Shown here in pieces: positions 34,239 to 44,800 of a DNA stretch of 64,000 nucleotides. How positions within the stretch are numbered: the stretch's first letter is position 1; each line of letters starts with the position of its first letter. The DNA is taken from the NCBI GenBank assembly GCA_900553185.1, contig USCT01000006.1:1-64000 (forward strand), read 5' to 3'. The DNA is from an uncultured Bacteroides sp. Its GTDB lineage: Bacteria; Bacteroidota; Bacteroidia; Bacteroidales; Bacteroidaceae. The translations under genes and the position numbers were made by a program. The notes under the pieces are model-generated. The model was not told the origin of the DNA. It made no database searches and saw only the letters and a program-made list of their open reading frames with translations.

Positions 34239-36949
34239 TTAATATCCAAGCTCGTACGGTTGTTTTACAGCAGGAAGCCCGTCTTTCATCCAGGACGGCA
34301 TGGGTTCTCCTTTCAGGTAATGATTAAAGAACTGGAACATACGCTTCTGGAAATCGAGCTTGTTGGCCAGACGCATGGGCCAGTGCGGTTCGCCGGTATA
34401 ATTCAACATCCAGGCCGGCTTCTGCAACCGTTTCATTGCCACAAAGAACTCAATACCCTGATACCAGGGCACATGGCCGTCACTGTCGTTATGCATGATC
34501 AGAATCGGTGTGGTCACCTTATCCATCAGGAAAAGCGGTGAATTTTCGAAATAACGGATCGGACCGCTCCACGGAGTAGCGCCCAGACGACTCTGTGTAT
34601 GCTCGTACTGGAAAGAACGGTTCAGACCTGATCCCCAGCGGATTCCCCCGTATGCACTGAACATATTCACGACCGGAGCCCCAGACTCTATGGCCGCGAA
34701 CTTACCTGTGCGGGTAGCCAGATATGCCACCTGATAACCACCCCAGCTATGTCCCTGCGCACCGATGTGTGCACTGTCGACAAAGCCCATGGCTTCTATG
34801 GCTGGCCTGCCACACCCGGCATCAGGCAGTTGTAACAGCTTTCTCCCGGATAGCCGTCACGGTAACGGATGTCCGGATTAAAGACCAGATAACCGTTACT
34901 TAAATACAAATGATAATCAATGGTGGAACGATGGGCTTCGGGCGTATGATACTGATACAATGTCTCCGAATTGCGTTCGTAGAAATTGACAATCATCGGA
35001 TATTTCTTCGACGGATCGAAACCGGCCGGCTTGTAAAGGACACCTTCCAGCGGAACACCATCGAACGAGGTCCATGAAACCAGTTCGGCAGTTCCCCACC
35101 GATAGGCTTCCTGCTGGCGAATACCATGAGTCAGCTGTACCGGCTTTCTGAACGAAGCGTCGGTACTCCACACATCCGGATAGACCTCAAAACGTTCACG
35201 GGTATACAGCCACCGGTCGGCATCGGCCGCCTTCTGCACGTTACCGAAGCGATAATCACCACCCATAACCAGCAACGGAGATTCGGAAGTTCCCAGCGTC
35301 GCCCGATAGAGCGCTGTCGCCTTGGTGGATTCACAGAATCCGGTCAGCAACTGAGCGTCGGTCAGAGATACGGCATCTGTTTCCGGATCCGTATCTATCC
35401 AGGTGTAGCGGATTCCCCGTGTCCGGCCGTTACAGGTCAGGTTACGGGGAGCCTCCTGTCCTTTCGGATCGAGCGCCCAGATATCGTAACGATCATTTAC
35501 CAGCAGGCAACTGTCACCTTCGGTCCAGCCCGTGACTCCATACGGTGCCGGATAATCGGGCACATCATTCTCTTCATCCCATACCGGATATTCCAGCGGA
35601 GCCGTCACACGGACTTTCTTTCCGGTTGCCAGTTCCAAGGTATACCAGCAACTGTCAGGAGCACAATAACCGTATGCATAACGTCCGGTAGGCGACAGAC
35701 GATACGTAGTATAATCGGCCGTACTCAATACCTGCCGTCTTCCATCGGCCAGTGAAACCCGGCAATAATCGGAGCGCGTACGTCCCTCCCACATGGAAGC
35801 CAGTGAATACGGACGGGAAGCGGCTATCAGCGCCCAGTCGCCCGTTCCCTTGGGAGCCAGCTGGATTTCCGGATACACCGTATCGGCCAGTTGAATCAGT
35901 TTCCTGGCCGCTATCTGATAGAGCGCACGGTATGTGCGTTTCTGTTCCTTCTTCAGATTATACTGCTGTACCGTATATTGCACCGGTTCGTCCCAGCTCC
36001 AAACCTGCACCTTCGGGCGATACACGTCAAGTATCGTGGTATCTTTCTCCAGCGGCTTCGGGGCCGTTCCCAAAAACAAGCGGCTGCCGTCTTCCGAGAA
36101 TGTCAGCGTACCATTCGGGCTGACCACCCAGCCTGCCGGCACTCCTTCCGTAGTAGCAGTAACCGCTTCGCCGGCTTTCTCCATGCCGGTAGAAAGCCAC
36201 AGACTGGAAGCCGTATCGGTTTTCTGCTTCGATTCGGCATACAAGAAAGCCAACCGGTGTCCTCGCTTATCAAAAGTACAACCGTTGAAAACGCCTTTTC
36301 CTTCCTTCAGCAGACGGGGTTTTTCCTGTCCGGGCATCCAGCCATAGAGCCCGGGGCGTACCCCCTTCGACGTATCTCTCGTCACAAAATACAATGAAGC
36401 GCCTTCCGGCGAAAAACCGTAGGCCGACACATTCGGCAATACTACACGTTGCGTACCATCCAGCGAAGCCACATACAGTACGGAGTCTTTCCGTCCCTGC
36501 TGATAGGCTATCCAGTCGGCCTTTCCCGCCAGACGATACGACTTCAACGAATCTATTTTCCACGATGTCCGCCCTTGCAGATCGCGTATTACCAGCACGT
36601 TCATCGGCATTTTATCCGCCTTTACCTTCCTCAGTTTCAAGGAATCAGTCAGCGAAACAGACGGAACCTCTTCCATCACCAGGTAACGGGAAGAAGAAGC
36701 AAAATCGAATTTCCCGGCCGGTGCGGTAGCAAAGACCTGCTTCCCGTCGGCTGCGGTATAAACTTCCACCCGGGAATCTCCCTGCCACGGAGCAAACTGT
36801 ACTGCGACCCATCGGCCATCGTCGGAAACGGACTTCCGGGTGATCCGTTCCCACTTCACCAGATCGTCGGGGGTAAATGCCCGCTGAGCCCAGGATGAAA
36901 ATGCAGGGAATGCCATCAACAGCCCTGCCACTAACATACGATATTTCAT
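34239..36949 (-). pseudogene. S9 family prolyl oligopeptidase-like exported peptidase, frameshifted
   Basis: The gene is split into two frames. The first (36949 to 34796) gives a signal peptide (MKYRMLVAGLLMAFPAFSSWAQ), a beta-propeller and the beginning of the hydrolase domain, ending GYPGESCYNCLMPGVAGQP. The second frame, open up to 34790, continues AIEAMGFVDSAHIGAQ with the catalytic Ser in GHSWGGY, Asp in HNDSDGHVPW and His in GEPHWPM. One missing base or two extra bases near 34800-34812 would restore a protein of about 903 residues. An ATG start at 36949 is favoured over 36985, which overlaps a -7 box (36983-36990). It may be a true mutation or an assembly error. Confidence 0.85.
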
Positions 36950-36982
36950 AAACTTTCTCTGATTTATAATTTCGTTACCAAA

Positions 36983-36990
36983 CAAAAATA
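36983..36990 (-). promoter_or_regulatory. -7 box before the S9 peptidase gene
   Basis: On the minus strand TATTTTTG fits TAnnTTTG, 33 bp upstream of the chosen ATG at 36949. Confidence 0.45.
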
Positions 36991-37065
36991 CGAAGATTTT
37001 AAAAACCGAACATCAAAAAGGCCCATAAAGTATACTGTTTCTTACCCGTGATACATAAAAAATGA

Positions 37066-37086
37066 GAGGCGGAAAAATTCCGCCTC
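37066..37086 (-). terminator. Terminator of the exported zinc-ribbon gene
   Basis: GAGGCGGAA and TTCCGCCTC form a 9-bp stem with a 3-base loop; on the minus strand a run of six T follows shortly after. Confidence 0.85.
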
Positions 37087-37233
37087 TTCAACCTCACAGT
37101 AACCCTATCAGGTTTACCTGTTTCTTGAGCATCATCCGTTTATTCTCCCGTCTGATATTTTACGCCTCATCAGTTACTCTCTTCAACAAAAAAATGATGC
37201 TCTGACCATACGACAAAGGAAATTAAACGGTTT

Positions 37234-38028
37234 TCAATATGTTTTACCCGAACCTCCACATGAAGGACACCGGTCATGACTGTGTGATGCATTAACCTCT
37301 CTACCGCATTCATCACACCAGTAACTACCTCCTGTTCCATAAACCGGAGTCTTGGAACCAGCTATCCATCCTTTCCCCTTACACAAAGAACATTGTTTCG
37401 ACTTCGTCCTGTCATTACCCGGCGACGCAAAGGGATTACTATAATTGGATTTCGGGGTATTCGCTCCATAAGCTTTTGCAGCCTGCTGCGCACCACGCAA
37501 AAAAACCTGGTATGCCGAAGTATACTTTAAAGGAATCTTCAAACTACTTAAAACCTTTCCCGTATCCTTTCTTCGCACAATAACTGCATGTCCAGGTTTA
37601 AAAACTGAATTTGTGACAATTTCTCCGTTCACAGCAAAATAAGAAGACGATGGGATCACTTCCTCAGTCATATCCGTAAACCGATGTATCACTTCTATCT
37701 TATCGGTACTTATATAGAGGATGCGTATATGAGCGAAGAATATATCCACACCACCAGGTAACAATAGGCATGTAGCCATAGCATTGGCTTCCTGTCGTTT
37801 ACTACCTTCATCAATAAGTTTCATAAAATCCTCTTTCACTTTCTGTTGCCGCTTACTTTCTGCATCAAGTAAATTCATAAAGTCTTCAGTGATTTTCTGT
37901 TGCTGTTGATACGTGTCCATGTTCATCTGGTTCAGCCATTGATTCAACATCCAACTATCCATCTGACCTCTAACACTATTTGTAAGCCCCCCCAACACAC
38001 ACAACAATAATAATAGTTTCTTTTTCAT
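37234..38028 (-). CDS. Exported coiled-coil protein with DnaJ-like zinc-ribbon C-terminus
   Basis: I know no named family for this 264-residue protein. It has a signal peptide (MKKKLLLLLCVLGGLTNSVRG), then a helical region with a duplicated unit (EDFMNLLDAESKRQ and EDFMKLIDEGSKRQ), then a beta-rich middle (residues about 85-180) and a C-terminal zinc-ribbon. Three CxxC pairs lie at 213/216, 238/241 and 254/257; the first and last are CxxCxGxG as in DnaJ, and H249 and H251 lie between. It should be periplasmic or surface-exposed, where CxxC pairs might bind zinc or be oxidised. It is transcribed alone. Confidence 0.8.
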   Translation of the reverse strand: MKKKLLLLLCVLGGLTNSVRGQMDSWMLNQWLNQMNMDTYQQQQKITEDFMNLLDAESKRQQKVKEDFMKLIDEGSKRQEANAMATCLLLPGGVDIFFAHIRILYISTDKIEVIHRFTDMTEEVIPSSSYFAVNGEIVTNSVFKPGHAVIVRRKDTGKVLSSLKIPLKYTSAYQVFLRGAQQAAKAYGANTPKSNYSNPFASPGNDRTKSKQCSLCKGKGWIAGSKTPVYGTGGSYWCDECGREVNASHSHDRCPSCGGSGKTY

Positions 38029-38176
38029 AATATACCAATTTTTTAATTACTAAATATCATTCATTACTATCATCCAAATGCCATCCGGTTTTTGTCTTCC
38101 GGTCTTTCCAGAACGAACCTGTTATTGTGCCATAGCAATAATCTATAACTTTTCCAAAGATATATTTAAATAGCAA

Positions 38177-38234
38177 GTTTCAGAAAACAAAAATATCCCA
38201 TTTAAACAAATGAGACACTTTTGTTTTCTGAAAC
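38177..38234. repeat. 16-bp perfect inverted repeat upstream of the zinc-ribbon gene
   Basis: GTTTCAGAAAACAAAA (38177-38192) and TTTTGTTTTCTGAAAC (38219-38234) are separated by 26 bp that contain a second small palindrome, CATTT-AAAC-AAATG. The spacer from 38029 to 38397 holds no gene. The first 12 bases of the arm, GTTTCAGAAAAC, also occur near 34203. Confidence 0.75.
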
Positions 38235-38397
38235 CTGCATGTTCCAATCGATTCTCTCAAAAAAACTCCTCTTAAAAGTAGAATGGAAATGGGAACCCGA
38301 TGAAAACACCGGCTTTGTAGCACTCCTATCCCTTCCTAATGCTTCAACAGACAGAAACCATTGCCGGCAGAAAACGACTTACTTCCCCTAAAAAAAT

Positions 38398-38433
38398 CTC
38401 CAGCCTGCTTTTCGTAAGGAAAGCAGGCTGGAG
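38398..38433 (-). terminator. korAB terminator
   Basis: CTCCAGCCTGCTTT and AAAGCAGGCTGGAG form a perfect 14-bp stem; on the minus strand seven T follow. Confidence 0.95.
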
Positions 38434-38461
38434 GATAAATATCAATGTCCGAACAAACAAC

Positions 38462-39475
38462 TTACTTCACCTCCCACGTATCGTTGGTAGCCAACAGTTC
38501 GGCAAACGTATGATAGTTCTTCTTGGCAGAGATTTCCTGAATCTGTGCGGCGACCGATTCGTCGTAAGTAGGCGCCTCCACATCGCGGATAACTCCCAAA
38601 GCGATCGGGAAATCCGGACCTTCCATCAAAGCAAGTTTCAGTTGCAGGGTATGGTCTTCGCAATGAGCGTCGTGCACAAGAATATCTTTTTCGGTAATGC
38701 CGTTCTCTCCCAATTTTACAACTTTCAGTCCGAATCCTTCCTGCATCAGACCAAATTCCTTGTTCGGACCGAACAGCATGGGCTTGCCATGTTCCAGATA
38801 AATGGCGTTTTTCTCACGGTCTTCCTTTTTGGCGATGGCATTATGGGTTCCGTCATTGAAAATGACGCAATTCTGCAGCACCTCTACAACCGAAGTTCCT
38901 TTATGACGGGCAGCCGCTTTCAAAACCTCTACCGACGGACCTCCATCGACAGCCGCACAACGGGCAAAGAAACGTCCACGGGCACCGAAACAAAGTTCAG
39001 CCGGATGAAACGGATCTTCTACCGTTCCGTAAGGAGAAGACTTGCTGATGAAGCCACGTTCGGAAGTCGGAGAATATTGTCCCTTGGTCAAGCCGTAGAT
39101 ACGGTTATTCAGCAATACAATATTAATATCCACATTGCGTCGGATAGCATGTATGAAATGGTTACCTCCGATAGCCAGTCCGTCACCGTCACCGGAAATC
39201 TGCCAGATGGTCAGATTCGGATTTGCTACCTTGGCGCCGGTGGCAATGGCAGCCGCACGCCCGTGAATGGTATGCATACCGTATGTATTCATATAATAAG
39301 GCAGACGTGAAGAACAACCGATACCCGAAATCACGGCTATCTCGTGCGGGGGTACGCCCAGTTCGGCCAAAGCCTTATGAAACGAATTCAAGAATGCGTG
39401 ATCGCCACAGCCCGGACACCAGCGTGGCTGACCGGCCTTATAATCTGCGGCTGTATATGTTTTTTCGCTCATCAT
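38462..39475 (-). CDS. korB: 2-oxoacid:ferredoxin oxidoreductase, beta subunit
   Basis: The 337-residue subunit binds thiamine diphosphate: WCPGCGDHAFLNSFHKAL at the start, and GDGDGLAIGGNHFIHA with LLNNRIYGLTKGQ for the TPP/Mg site. With KorA it oxidatively decarboxylates a 2-oxoacid (probably 2-oxoglutarate) to acyl-CoA and reduces ferredoxin, or runs in reverse for reductive carboxylation in anaerobes. Its ATG follows the korA stop directly (TAAATG), so the two are translationally coupled. Confidence 0.94.
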   Translation of the reverse strand: MMSEKTYTAADYKAGQPRWCPGCGDHAFLNSFHKALAELGVPPHEIAVISGIGCSSRLPYYMNTYGMHTIHGRAAAIATGAKVANPNLTIWQISGDGDGLAIGGNHFIHAIRRNVDINIVLLNNRIYGLTKGQYSPTSERGFISKSSPYGTVEDPFHPAELCFGARGRFFARCAAVDGGPSVEVLKAAARHKGTSVVEVLQNCVIFNDGTHNAIAKKEDREKNAIYLEHGKPMLFGPNKEFGLMQEGFGLKVVKLGENGITEKDILVHDAHCEDHTLQLKLALMEGPDFPIALGVIRDVEAPTYDESVAAQIQEISAKKNYHTFAELLATNDTWEVK

Positions 39476-41329
39476 TTATTCCTCCATGATTTTAGTGAAT
39501 GCGTCAACCAGCTCCTGTACCACGAACGGCTGACCCTTTACCTGATTGAACTGATAGAGATGGATTCCTTCCACCTTCATGCGCAGATAACCTGCCAGCT
39601 GACCCATATTCTGTTCGGCTACAACCACCTTCGGGAAACGGCGCAGAATCTCAGCCGTATTCGTAGGCAGCGGATTGATGTAACGCAGATGAGCCAACGC
39701 GGCCTTCTTTCCCTGTTTATTCAGGGTATCCATGGCCGAATGAAGGTGTCCATACGTTCCACCGAATCCAACGATCAGCAAATCGGCTTCCGGATCGCCT
39801 TCCACCTCAAGCAACGGCAACGAATCGGCAATCTTTTCCACTTTCTCGGCACGTAAGCGGGTCATCAGGTGATGGTTTTCCGGGTCTGTAGAAATAGCAC
39901 CCGTTTCGTTGCTCTTCTCCAGTCCGCCGATACGGTGCATAAAACCTTCGGTACCCGGGATAGCCCAGTAACGGACACCCGTCTCCGAATTACGCTGGAA
40001 CGGTGTCCACGATTCGGCCATATCGGGCGTTACATACGGTGGACAAATAGGCGGATAATCTTTCAGATCCGGCAATCTCCAGGCAGCAGAACCGTTTGCG
40101 ATATAGGCATCGGTCAGCAAAATGACCGGAGTCATGTGTTCCAAAGCAATCTTACATGCCATATAGGCCGCATCGAAACAATCGGTAGAAGAGGCTGCGG
40201 CAATCACCGGCATCGGACTTTCACCGTTACGCCCATAAAGAGCCTGCAACAAATCAGTCTGTTCCGATTTGGTAGGCAGACCGGTAGACGGACCACCACG
40301 CTGTACATCCACAATTACCAACGGAAGTTCGGTGATAACCGCCAGATTCATGGCCTCACTCTTCAGGCAGATACCCGGTCCGGAAGTAGTGGTTACCGCC
40401 AGGGCACCGGCAAACGAAGCACCGACAGCCGAAGCACATCCGGCTATTTCGTCTTCACACTGAACGGTTTTTACACCCAAAGACTTATGCTTGGCCAACT
40501 CATGCAAAATGTCAGTAGCCGGCGTAATGGGATAAGATCCCAGATACAGCTGCAACCCGGCTTTTTCGGCTGCGGCCATGAGGCCGTATGCAGTAGCCTT
40601 GTTGCCGTTAATGTCCATATAACGTCCCGGAGTCTTTTCTTCCTTGCAGGGAACCCTGTAACTGATAGACACAGAGGCATGTGTATTCTCTCCAAAGTGA
40701 TATCCGTCATACAACACCTTTACATTAGCGTCTGCAATGGCAGGTTTCTTCGCAAATTTCTCGCGAAGCAACTTTTCGCCTACCTGAATATCCCGATGAA
40801 ACAACCAGCATACCAGTCCCAAGGCAAACATGTTCTTGGTACGCATGATGGATTTATTATCCAGGCCACTTTCCTTCAGGCTTTCCTTACACATGGTTGT
40901 AATAGCAGCTTCTACCACCTCATTCTTGATACCCAGCTCAGAGAACGGATTATCCAGTTGAAACTTTGCCTTTTCCAGGTCACGTTTCGTAAAAGAATCG
41001 GTATCGATGATAATTACAGCCTGTGGTTTACAGAACTTATACTGTGTTTTCAAGGCGGCAGGATTCATTGCAACCAGTACATCGCATTTATCTCCCGGAG
41101 TATACACCTTTCCAGCACCGATATGCACCTGAAAGCCGGATACACCCGTCAATGTCCCTTGCGGAGCACGGATATCTGCCGGATAGTCTGGAAACGTACT
41201 GATATCATTCCCCTCGGTAGCCGAAATATTGGAAAACATATTACCGGCCAACTGCATGCCATCGCCGGAGTCCCCCGAGAAACGGACAACTACATCATCC
41301 AGCTCTTTGACAATCATTTCTTCTGCCAT
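39476..41329 (-). CDS. korA: 2-oxoacid:ferredoxin oxidoreductase, fused gamma-alpha subunit
   Basis: The 617-residue protein fuses the gamma domain (about residues 10-200, VVRFSGDSGDGMQLAGNMFS) with the alpha (PYR) domain (from about 230, GLMAAAEKAGLQLYLGSYPITPATDI) and a C-terminal domain (DLLIVGFGGTYGHLHSAMDTL). The PITP segment is typical of the KorA/PorA family. There is no ferredoxin-like delta subunit here, as usual for the two-subunit Kor type. The substrate assignment to 2-oxoglutarate is by overall similarity. Confidence 0.94.
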   Translation of the reverse strand: MAEEMIVKELDDVVVRFSGDSGDGMQLAGNMFSNISATEGNDISTFPDYPADIRAPQGTLTGVSGFQVHIGAGKVYTPGDKCDVLVAMNPAALKTQYKFCKPQAVIIIDTDSFTKRDLEKAKFQLDNPFSELGIKNEVVEAAITTMCKESLKESGLDNKSIMRTKNMFALGLVCWLFHRDIQVGEKLLREKFAKKPAIADANVKVLYDGYHFGENTHASVSISYRVPCKEEKTPGRYMDINGNKATAYGLMAAAEKAGLQLYLGSYPITPATDILHELAKHKSLGVKTVQCEDEIAGCASAVGASFAGALAVTTTSGPGICLKSEAMNLAVITELPLVIVDVQRGGPSTGLPTKSEQTDLLQALYGRNGESPMPVIAAASSTDCFDAAYMACKIALEHMTPVILLTDAYIANGSAAWRLPDLKDYPPICPPYVTPDMAESWTPFQRNSETGVRYWAIPGTEGFMHRIGGLEKSNETGAISTDPENHHLMTRLRAEKVEKIADSLPLLEVEGDPEADLLIVGFGGTYGHLHSAMDTLNKQGKKAALAHLRYINPLPTNTAEILRRFPKVVVAEQNMGQLAGYLRMKVEGIHLYQFNQVKGQPFVVQELVDAFTKIMEE

Positions 41330-41454
41330 AACGTATTATTTAAAGTTCACAAAATCAATGGCAACAAAAATCGTGAAGTTCTGTCAAAAATCAAAATAAA
41401 AATGAAAAATTTTATCCCGGAATGACAATCTGCCATTTTTTTGATACAAAAATA

Positions 41455-41484
41455 TTGTTTATCCTCAAAAAAGGCGTACATTTG
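41455..41484 (+). promoter_or_regulatory. tRNA-Arg promoter
   Basis: TTG (41455-41457) and TACATTTG (41477-41484) are spaced by exactly 19 bp, 8 bp before the tRNA. Confidence 0.8.
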
Positions 41485-41492
41485 CAAAAGCT

Positions 41493-41564
41493 GCCCTTGT
41501 AGTTCAACGGATAGAATAGAAGTTTCCTAAACTTTTGATAGGGGTTCGATTCCCCTCGGGGGTA
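41493..41564 (+). tRNA. tRNA-Arg (CCT)
   Basis: The 72-nt sequence folds as a cloverleaf: acceptor GCCCTTG/CGGGGGT with wobbles, D arm AGTTCAACGGATAGAAT, anticodon loop TTCCTAA in an AAGTT/AACTT stem (anticodon CCT), T arm AGGGG-TTCGATT-CCCCT, discriminator A. CCA is not encoded. It decodes the rare codon AGG. It has an ideal promoter directly upstream. Confidence 0.95.
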
Positions 41565-41748
41565 CTATCAGGAAAAAAACATACACTATCCATCCTTATC
41601 CAGCCAATAAATTCTGCTTATTTACACCTTTGACATTCACGTTGTCCACACGTGAGAAATTTTCCAGAAATAAGAATGCCATACCCATTCGGACTGTCTC
41701 CATAATAAGAAAGGGAATCACGAAGAATGAAGACACACATAAAAATCA

Positions 41749-41782
41749 AAAGGGCTGCCTCTTTTTATGGAAGCAGCCCTTT
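41749..41782 (-). terminator. secDF terminator
   Basis: AAAGGGCTGC (41749-41758) pairs with GCAGCCCTTT (41773-41782); on the minus strand TTTTGATTTTT follows. Confidence 0.85.
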
Positions 41783-41810
41783 CGGTTTATGTATGTATTT
41801 ATGGAATCAA

Positions 41811-44800
41811 TCAAGCTTTCGCATCCTCGGCAGGTGCAGCTTCACCTTCAGGCAACTTATGACCCATAGTCAGGTAAGCTACCGGAGCTGCAACGAACAA
41901 AGAAGACAATGTACCGATTACCACACCCAGAATCATGGCGAAAGCAAAGCTACGAATGCTGTCACCACCCAGGATAAAGATACTCAACAATACGATCAAC
42001 GTACTCAATGAAGTATTGATGGTACGGGCGAGTGTCGTATTCAAAGAATCATTGAACAACTTCATACGATCACGCTTCGGATACAGATGGAAGAACTCAC
42101 GTACACGGTCGAAAATAACCACCTTATCGTTGATAGAATAACCGATGGCTGTCAGAATAGCACCAATGAAAGTCTGGTCGATTTCCAATGAGAACGGCAT
42201 CCATCCGTGACACAACGAATAAGCACCGATAATCAACACGGTATCGACAGTCAATGCAACAGTGGCACCGATACTGAAGGCAATGTTACTGAATCGGATC
42301 AGGATATATACACCGATAACGATCAATGCCAGAACAACCGACCAGATAGCAGAGGTCTTGATATCGTCGGCAATACTTGGACCTACTTTCTGTGAACTGA
42401 TGATGGAACCACCGGTACGATTATCACGGTCGATAAAGATTTCAAGAGTAGTTCCCTTACCCAGTAAGTTACCTTCTTTCAATGCCTGATAAAGGAATTC
42501 TTCAATTTCGGCATCAATAGTCGGAGAATCTTCTTCGATACGGTAGTTGGTAGTTACACGGATAGTCTTACCGTCAGTACCCAAAGCAATAGCCTGAACG
42601 TTGGCATCACCGACTTTCGGCTGAAGCAGGCTACGTACGGTTTCCGGCTGTACTTTCTGTTCGAACTGAACCACGAAGTTACGTCCACCCGTAAAGTCAA
42701 TACTCTGAGCCAAACCACGTGTAAAGAACGAAATGATGCAAACTACGATAATGATACCCCAAACCGTAAATGCACGCTTGGTAGCTCCCATAAAGTTATA
42801 ATGCACATTCTGCATCAAATTCTTAGAGATACTTGTCGTAAATGTCAGATGCAACCATTTTTCCTTGTTCATGTAGTGTTCGTAAACCAGACGAGTCAGG
42901 AATACGGCAGTAAAGAATGAACAGAGGATACCGATAATCAAAGTCGTAGCAAAACCACGGATAGGTCCGGTACCAAAGTTGAACAGGATGATACCTGTCA
43001 GGATAGAAGTCAGGTTAGAGTCGAAGATAGCCGAGAATGCATTGGAATAACCTTCAGACAAAGCCTGCTTGGTACCCTTACCGGCTCTCAACTCTTCCTT
43101 GGTACGTTCATAAATCAACACGTTCGCATCCACAGCCATACCCAGTGACAACACCATACCGGCGATACCTGACATGGTCAACGCAGCCTGGAACGAAGAA
43201 AGGATTCCCAGTGTAAAGAAGAAGTTGAAGATCAAGGCGATGTTGGCAATCATACCCGGAATCAATCCGTACATGGCGCACATGTAAATCATCAGGACAA
43301 TCAATGCCACGATGAAAGAAACAATACCCTGATTGATGGATTCCTGACCCAGTGACGGACCAACGATGTCTTCCTGTACGATACGTGCAGGAGCCGGCAT
43401 CTTACCGGATTTCAAGACATTGGCCAAGTCCTTGGTCTGTTCTGGAGTAAAGTTACCGGTGATTTCAGAGTTACCTCCAGCAATTTCACCGTTAGAACGC
43501 GGAGCGCTGTATACATATCCATCCAGAACGATAGCGATTTCACGACCTGTATTCTGTTTGGTCAGTTGGGCCCAGCGACGGGAACCTTCCGTATTCATAG
43601 ACATTGTTACGCAAGGTTTGTTGAACTGATCATATGAATCACGCGCATCGGTTACTACATCACCTTCCAACGGAGCACGTCCGTTACGCTCGGTAGACTT
43701 GATGGCATAAAGTTCGAACATGCGTCCGCTCTTATCCATATCCGAAGCCTTTACCCCCCACATCAGTTTCAGGTCACGCGGCAACAGTTCTTTCACTCCA
43801 GGCATTGTCAGGATTCGATTCACGGCAGCCGTATCCTGATAATCGGCAAAACCGACAATGGAACCTACCCCACTCTGATTCAAAGCCAGGTTGGCCAGCA
43901 ACGGATGATCTTTTTTCATCTGCTCTGCATTCGCAGTAGCCTTGGTTCCAGTCTCTCCTTTCAAGGCTGCAGCCAGACTGTCTTTGGCAGAAACCGCAGC
44001 TACTTCCTGAGCCGGAGCGGCAACACTGTCTACTGCAGTTGAGTCAGAAACGTTTCCGGATAAGATAGCCTGCGCCTTTGAATCGGCAGAAACCAATACC
44101 GGTATAATATCTTTTGCTTCGTATGTTTCCCAGAATTCAAGGTTAGCAGAACCCTGCAACAACTTTCTTACACGTTCCGGTTCTTTGATACCCGGCAGTT
44201 CGACCATGATACGTCCCATTTTACCTTCCAAAGTCTGGATGTTCGGCTGAGCCACACCAAAACGGTCGATACGCGTACGCAATACATTATAAGAATTCTC
44301 TACAGCAGCCTTTACTTCTTCACGCAACACAGCTTCTACCTGAGCATCGGTGCTACGTGTATTTACTTTGTCTTTCAGTTGCTGAGTAGCAAACAATTCA
44401 GCCAGCTTACCTTCCGGCGCCAGTTTTTTGTATTCTCTAACGAACAGCGTTACAAAATCTTCCTGGCTGGTAACTTGCTGCTTGGCAGCTTCATCTACTG
44501 CTTTGTTGAATGCTTCATCGGTTTTATGATCGGCCAGTGTTCTGACTACATCCGGAACGGAAACTTCCAGAATCACATTCATACCACCTTTCAAATCCAG
44601 ACCGAGACCAATCTCCATCTCACGACACTGCTTCAGGGTATATACCCCCAACCAAACCTTCTGATTCTGCATGGAATCGAGGTAGTGTGCCGCTCCCTTC
44701 GGATCTTCGGCCGCCTTATTCATCTGATAGCGGGTAACGAAGGAGAAAGAAAGATAAAAGACACACGCAAGGGTCAGTAATACCGCAAAAACCTTTACAA

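Noticed and set aside
34790..34815. Programmed frameshifting in the S9 peptidase gene
   Set aside because: No slippery heptamer or downstream structure is evident at the junction; mutation or a sequencing error is simpler.
39869..41425. A 518-codon frame antisense to korA
   Set aside because: Composition is that of a reverse-frame shadow and it spans the korA promoter region; KorA is clearly real.
41630..41869. A 79-codon gene between tRNA-Arg and secDF
   Set aside because: It runs over the secDF terminator and into the 3' end of secDF on the opposite strand.
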